Part shown: piece after piece, positions 53,229-54,195 of the stretch | Layout of the letters: the number at the start of each line of letters is the position of its first letter | Position numbering within the stretch: position 1 is the first letter of the stretch | Origin: DT-110 sp964342305 | Lineage (GTDB): Bacteria; Bacteroidota; Bacteroidia; Chitinophagales; Saprospiraceae | Assembly (NCBI GenBank): GCA_964342305.1 | Contig: CAYFGK010000030.1 | Coordinates: 1 to 54,195, forward strand | DNA: 54,195 nucleotides | Reading direction: 5' to 3' | Notes under the pieces: generated by a model | Databases searched by the model: none | Told to the model about the DNA's origin: nothing | What the model saw: the letters and a program-made list of their open reading frames with translations, nothing else | Made by a program: the position numbers and the translations under genes

Positions 53229-54023
53229 ATGCGCCGCTTATTTCGTCTGAGACCTGCTTTTTTAGCCGGACTATTTTTATCCATTATCACTACCCTGCAA
53301 TCCTGTAAAGTGAAAGACTACGCCTCTGACTCCAAACCCATCGACCACGGAATCTGGGATAAGCTTACCAAAAAACACGTTACGCCCGAAGGTTATGTCA
53401 ACTACGAAGGTTTTATCGCCGACAGTAGCCAACTCAATGCCTACCTGGACCTGATGGGAAAAAACCACCCCAACGATAGATACTGGAGCCGGGACGAACG
53501 ACTGGCCTATTGGATCAATGCCTACAATGCCTTTACGGTCAAACTGATCATGGACCATTATCCCGTACAGAGTATCAAGGATATTAAGAATGGCATCCCC
53601 TTCGTAAATACCGTCTGGGATATTCAATTCATCGAGATCGAGGAGCGCACCTACGACCTCAATAATATCGAGCACGGCATCATCCGGCCGAAATTTGAGG
53701 AGCCGCGTATCCACTTTGCGGTTAACTGTGCCTCGGTATCCTGTCCGCGCCTGCGCAATGAGGCCTACACGGCCGAAAAACTGGACGATCAGTTAACCGA
53801 CCAGGCCAGATCGTTCCTGGCCGACGAGTCCAAAAACAAGATCAGCGAAAACGAGCTTCAGCTATCCAAGATATTTACCTGGTACGGAGGGGATTTCACT
53901 AAGAATGGTCAGGAGATCGTAGACTTCGTACAGAAGTATAGCGATCAGGAGATCAGCGACGATGCGAAGGTAAAATACATCGAATACGACTGGAACCTGA
54001 ATATCCGGGAGAATTACCAGTAA
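53229..54023 (+). CDS. DUF547 domain lipoprotein
   Basis: 264 residues. MRRLFRLRPAFLAGLFLSII then TTLQSC is a lipoprotein signal (Cys26). The DUF547 signature is complete: RLAYWINAYNAFTVKLIMDH, then NIEHGIIRP and IHFAVNCASVSCPRLRNEAY. The conserved Cys and His residues and the fold are related to papain-like peptidases, but activity has not been shown to my knowledge. Very common in Bacteroidota. Probably envelope-anchored. A family B repeat follows immediately. Confidence 0.88.
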   Translation: MRRLFRLRPAFLAGLFLSIITTLQSCKVKDYASDSKPIDHGIWDKLTKKHVTPEGYVNYEGFIADSSQLNAYLDLMGKNHPNDRYWSRDERLAYWINAYNAFTVKLIMDHYPVQSIKDIKNGIPFVNTVWDIQFIEIEERTYDLNNIEHGIIRPKFEEPRIHFAVNCASVSCPRLRNEAYTAEKLDDQLTDQARSFLADESKNKISENELQLSKIFTWYGGDFTKNGQEIVDFVQKYSDQEISDDAKVKYIEYDWNLNIRENYQ

Positions 54024-54037
54024 GCCGTTCCTTAGAT

Positions 54038-54170
54038 AACGTGAGGTTGGGGCTAAGGTGTTTTACCAAACAACTGAATGTCACAACCTCACGTTGTATT
54101 TGGTAAAGGGTATCAGGTAGTAGGACACTATTTTACCCCTATACCCTATACCTACTACTCTATACCGGGA
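54038..54170. repeat. Dispersed intergenic repeat copy (family B)
   Basis: Starts AACGTGAGGTTGGGGCTAA, similar to 44630-44648. Four arms are interleaved. AACGTGAGGTTG (54038-54049) pairs with CAACCTCACGTT (54084-54095), and TTTACCAAA (54062-54070) pairs with TTTGGTAAA (54099-54107), a pseudoknot-like order. A TATACCCTATACCTACTAC tract (54140-54158) is the inverse of the sequence at the left edge of the window. Confidence 0.65.
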
Positions 54171-54195
54171 GGTTGGGTTTTGACTATCATCACTT

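Overview
The window looks like chromosomal DNA of a marine-type member of the phylum Bacteroidota, most likely the Saprospiria (Lewinella-like). This is inferred from gene content. There is a PorP/SprF-OmpA-giant adhesin operon whose adhesin ends in a type B type IX secretion (T9SS) sorting domain, and a secreted M23 peptidase with a type A T9SS tail. There are also many small lipoproteins, a DUF547 protein, two different cation:proton antiporters, and promoter-like sequences of the Bacteroidota -33/-7 form (TTTG ... TAnnTTTG). No rRNA, tRNA, CRISPR array, insertion sequence or integrase was recognised.

Layout. 1-6.6 kb: HemW, an acidic small protein, an AntA/AntB-type DNA-binding protein with a strong palindromic operator candidate, methylmalonyl-CoA mutase and an M16 peptidase. 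6.6-9.8 kb: an FAD oxidoreductase followed by an AbiEi/AbiEii type IV toxin-antitoxin pair whose start codon lies inside a perfect inverted repeat. 9.8-16.7 kb: a catalase-like protein divergent from an AraC-type regulator, small lipoproteins and membrane proteins, a TlpA-like thioredoxin, and a membrane protein coupled to a family 2 glycosyltransferase. 16.7-20.7 kb: release factor 3 and a CPA-type antiporter with a TrkA-N domain.

21.0-26.6 kb holds the most interesting cluster. A TetR regulator is followed on the same strand by an ATP-grasp ligase, a 664-residue protein of unknown family with a papain-like Cys/His/Asn arrangement, and an atypical alanine-racemase-family enzyme whose start overlaps the preceding stop. 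I infer a small biosynthetic or modification pathway that makes an amide or peptide bond and uses a D- or racemised amino acid. I do not recognise it as a described system.

26.6-41.7 kb is all on the minus strand. It holds two exported proteins of unknown function and then a PorP/SprF - OmpA/beta-propeller - 3,231-residue adhesin operon. The adhesin carries four tandem higher-order repeats of about 318 residues with an almost exact 954-bp period.

42.3-54.2 kb: a beta-helix protein, an NlpC/P60 lipoprotein, an M23 peptidase, a threonine/serine dehydratase-type enzyme, a baeRF-type protein, a family 9 glycosyltransferase, a 53-residue DUF1328 protein, an NhaC antiporter and a DUF547 lipoprotein. 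Several intergenic gaps in this part, and the extreme left edge of the window, carry dispersed palindromic repeats of at least three families.
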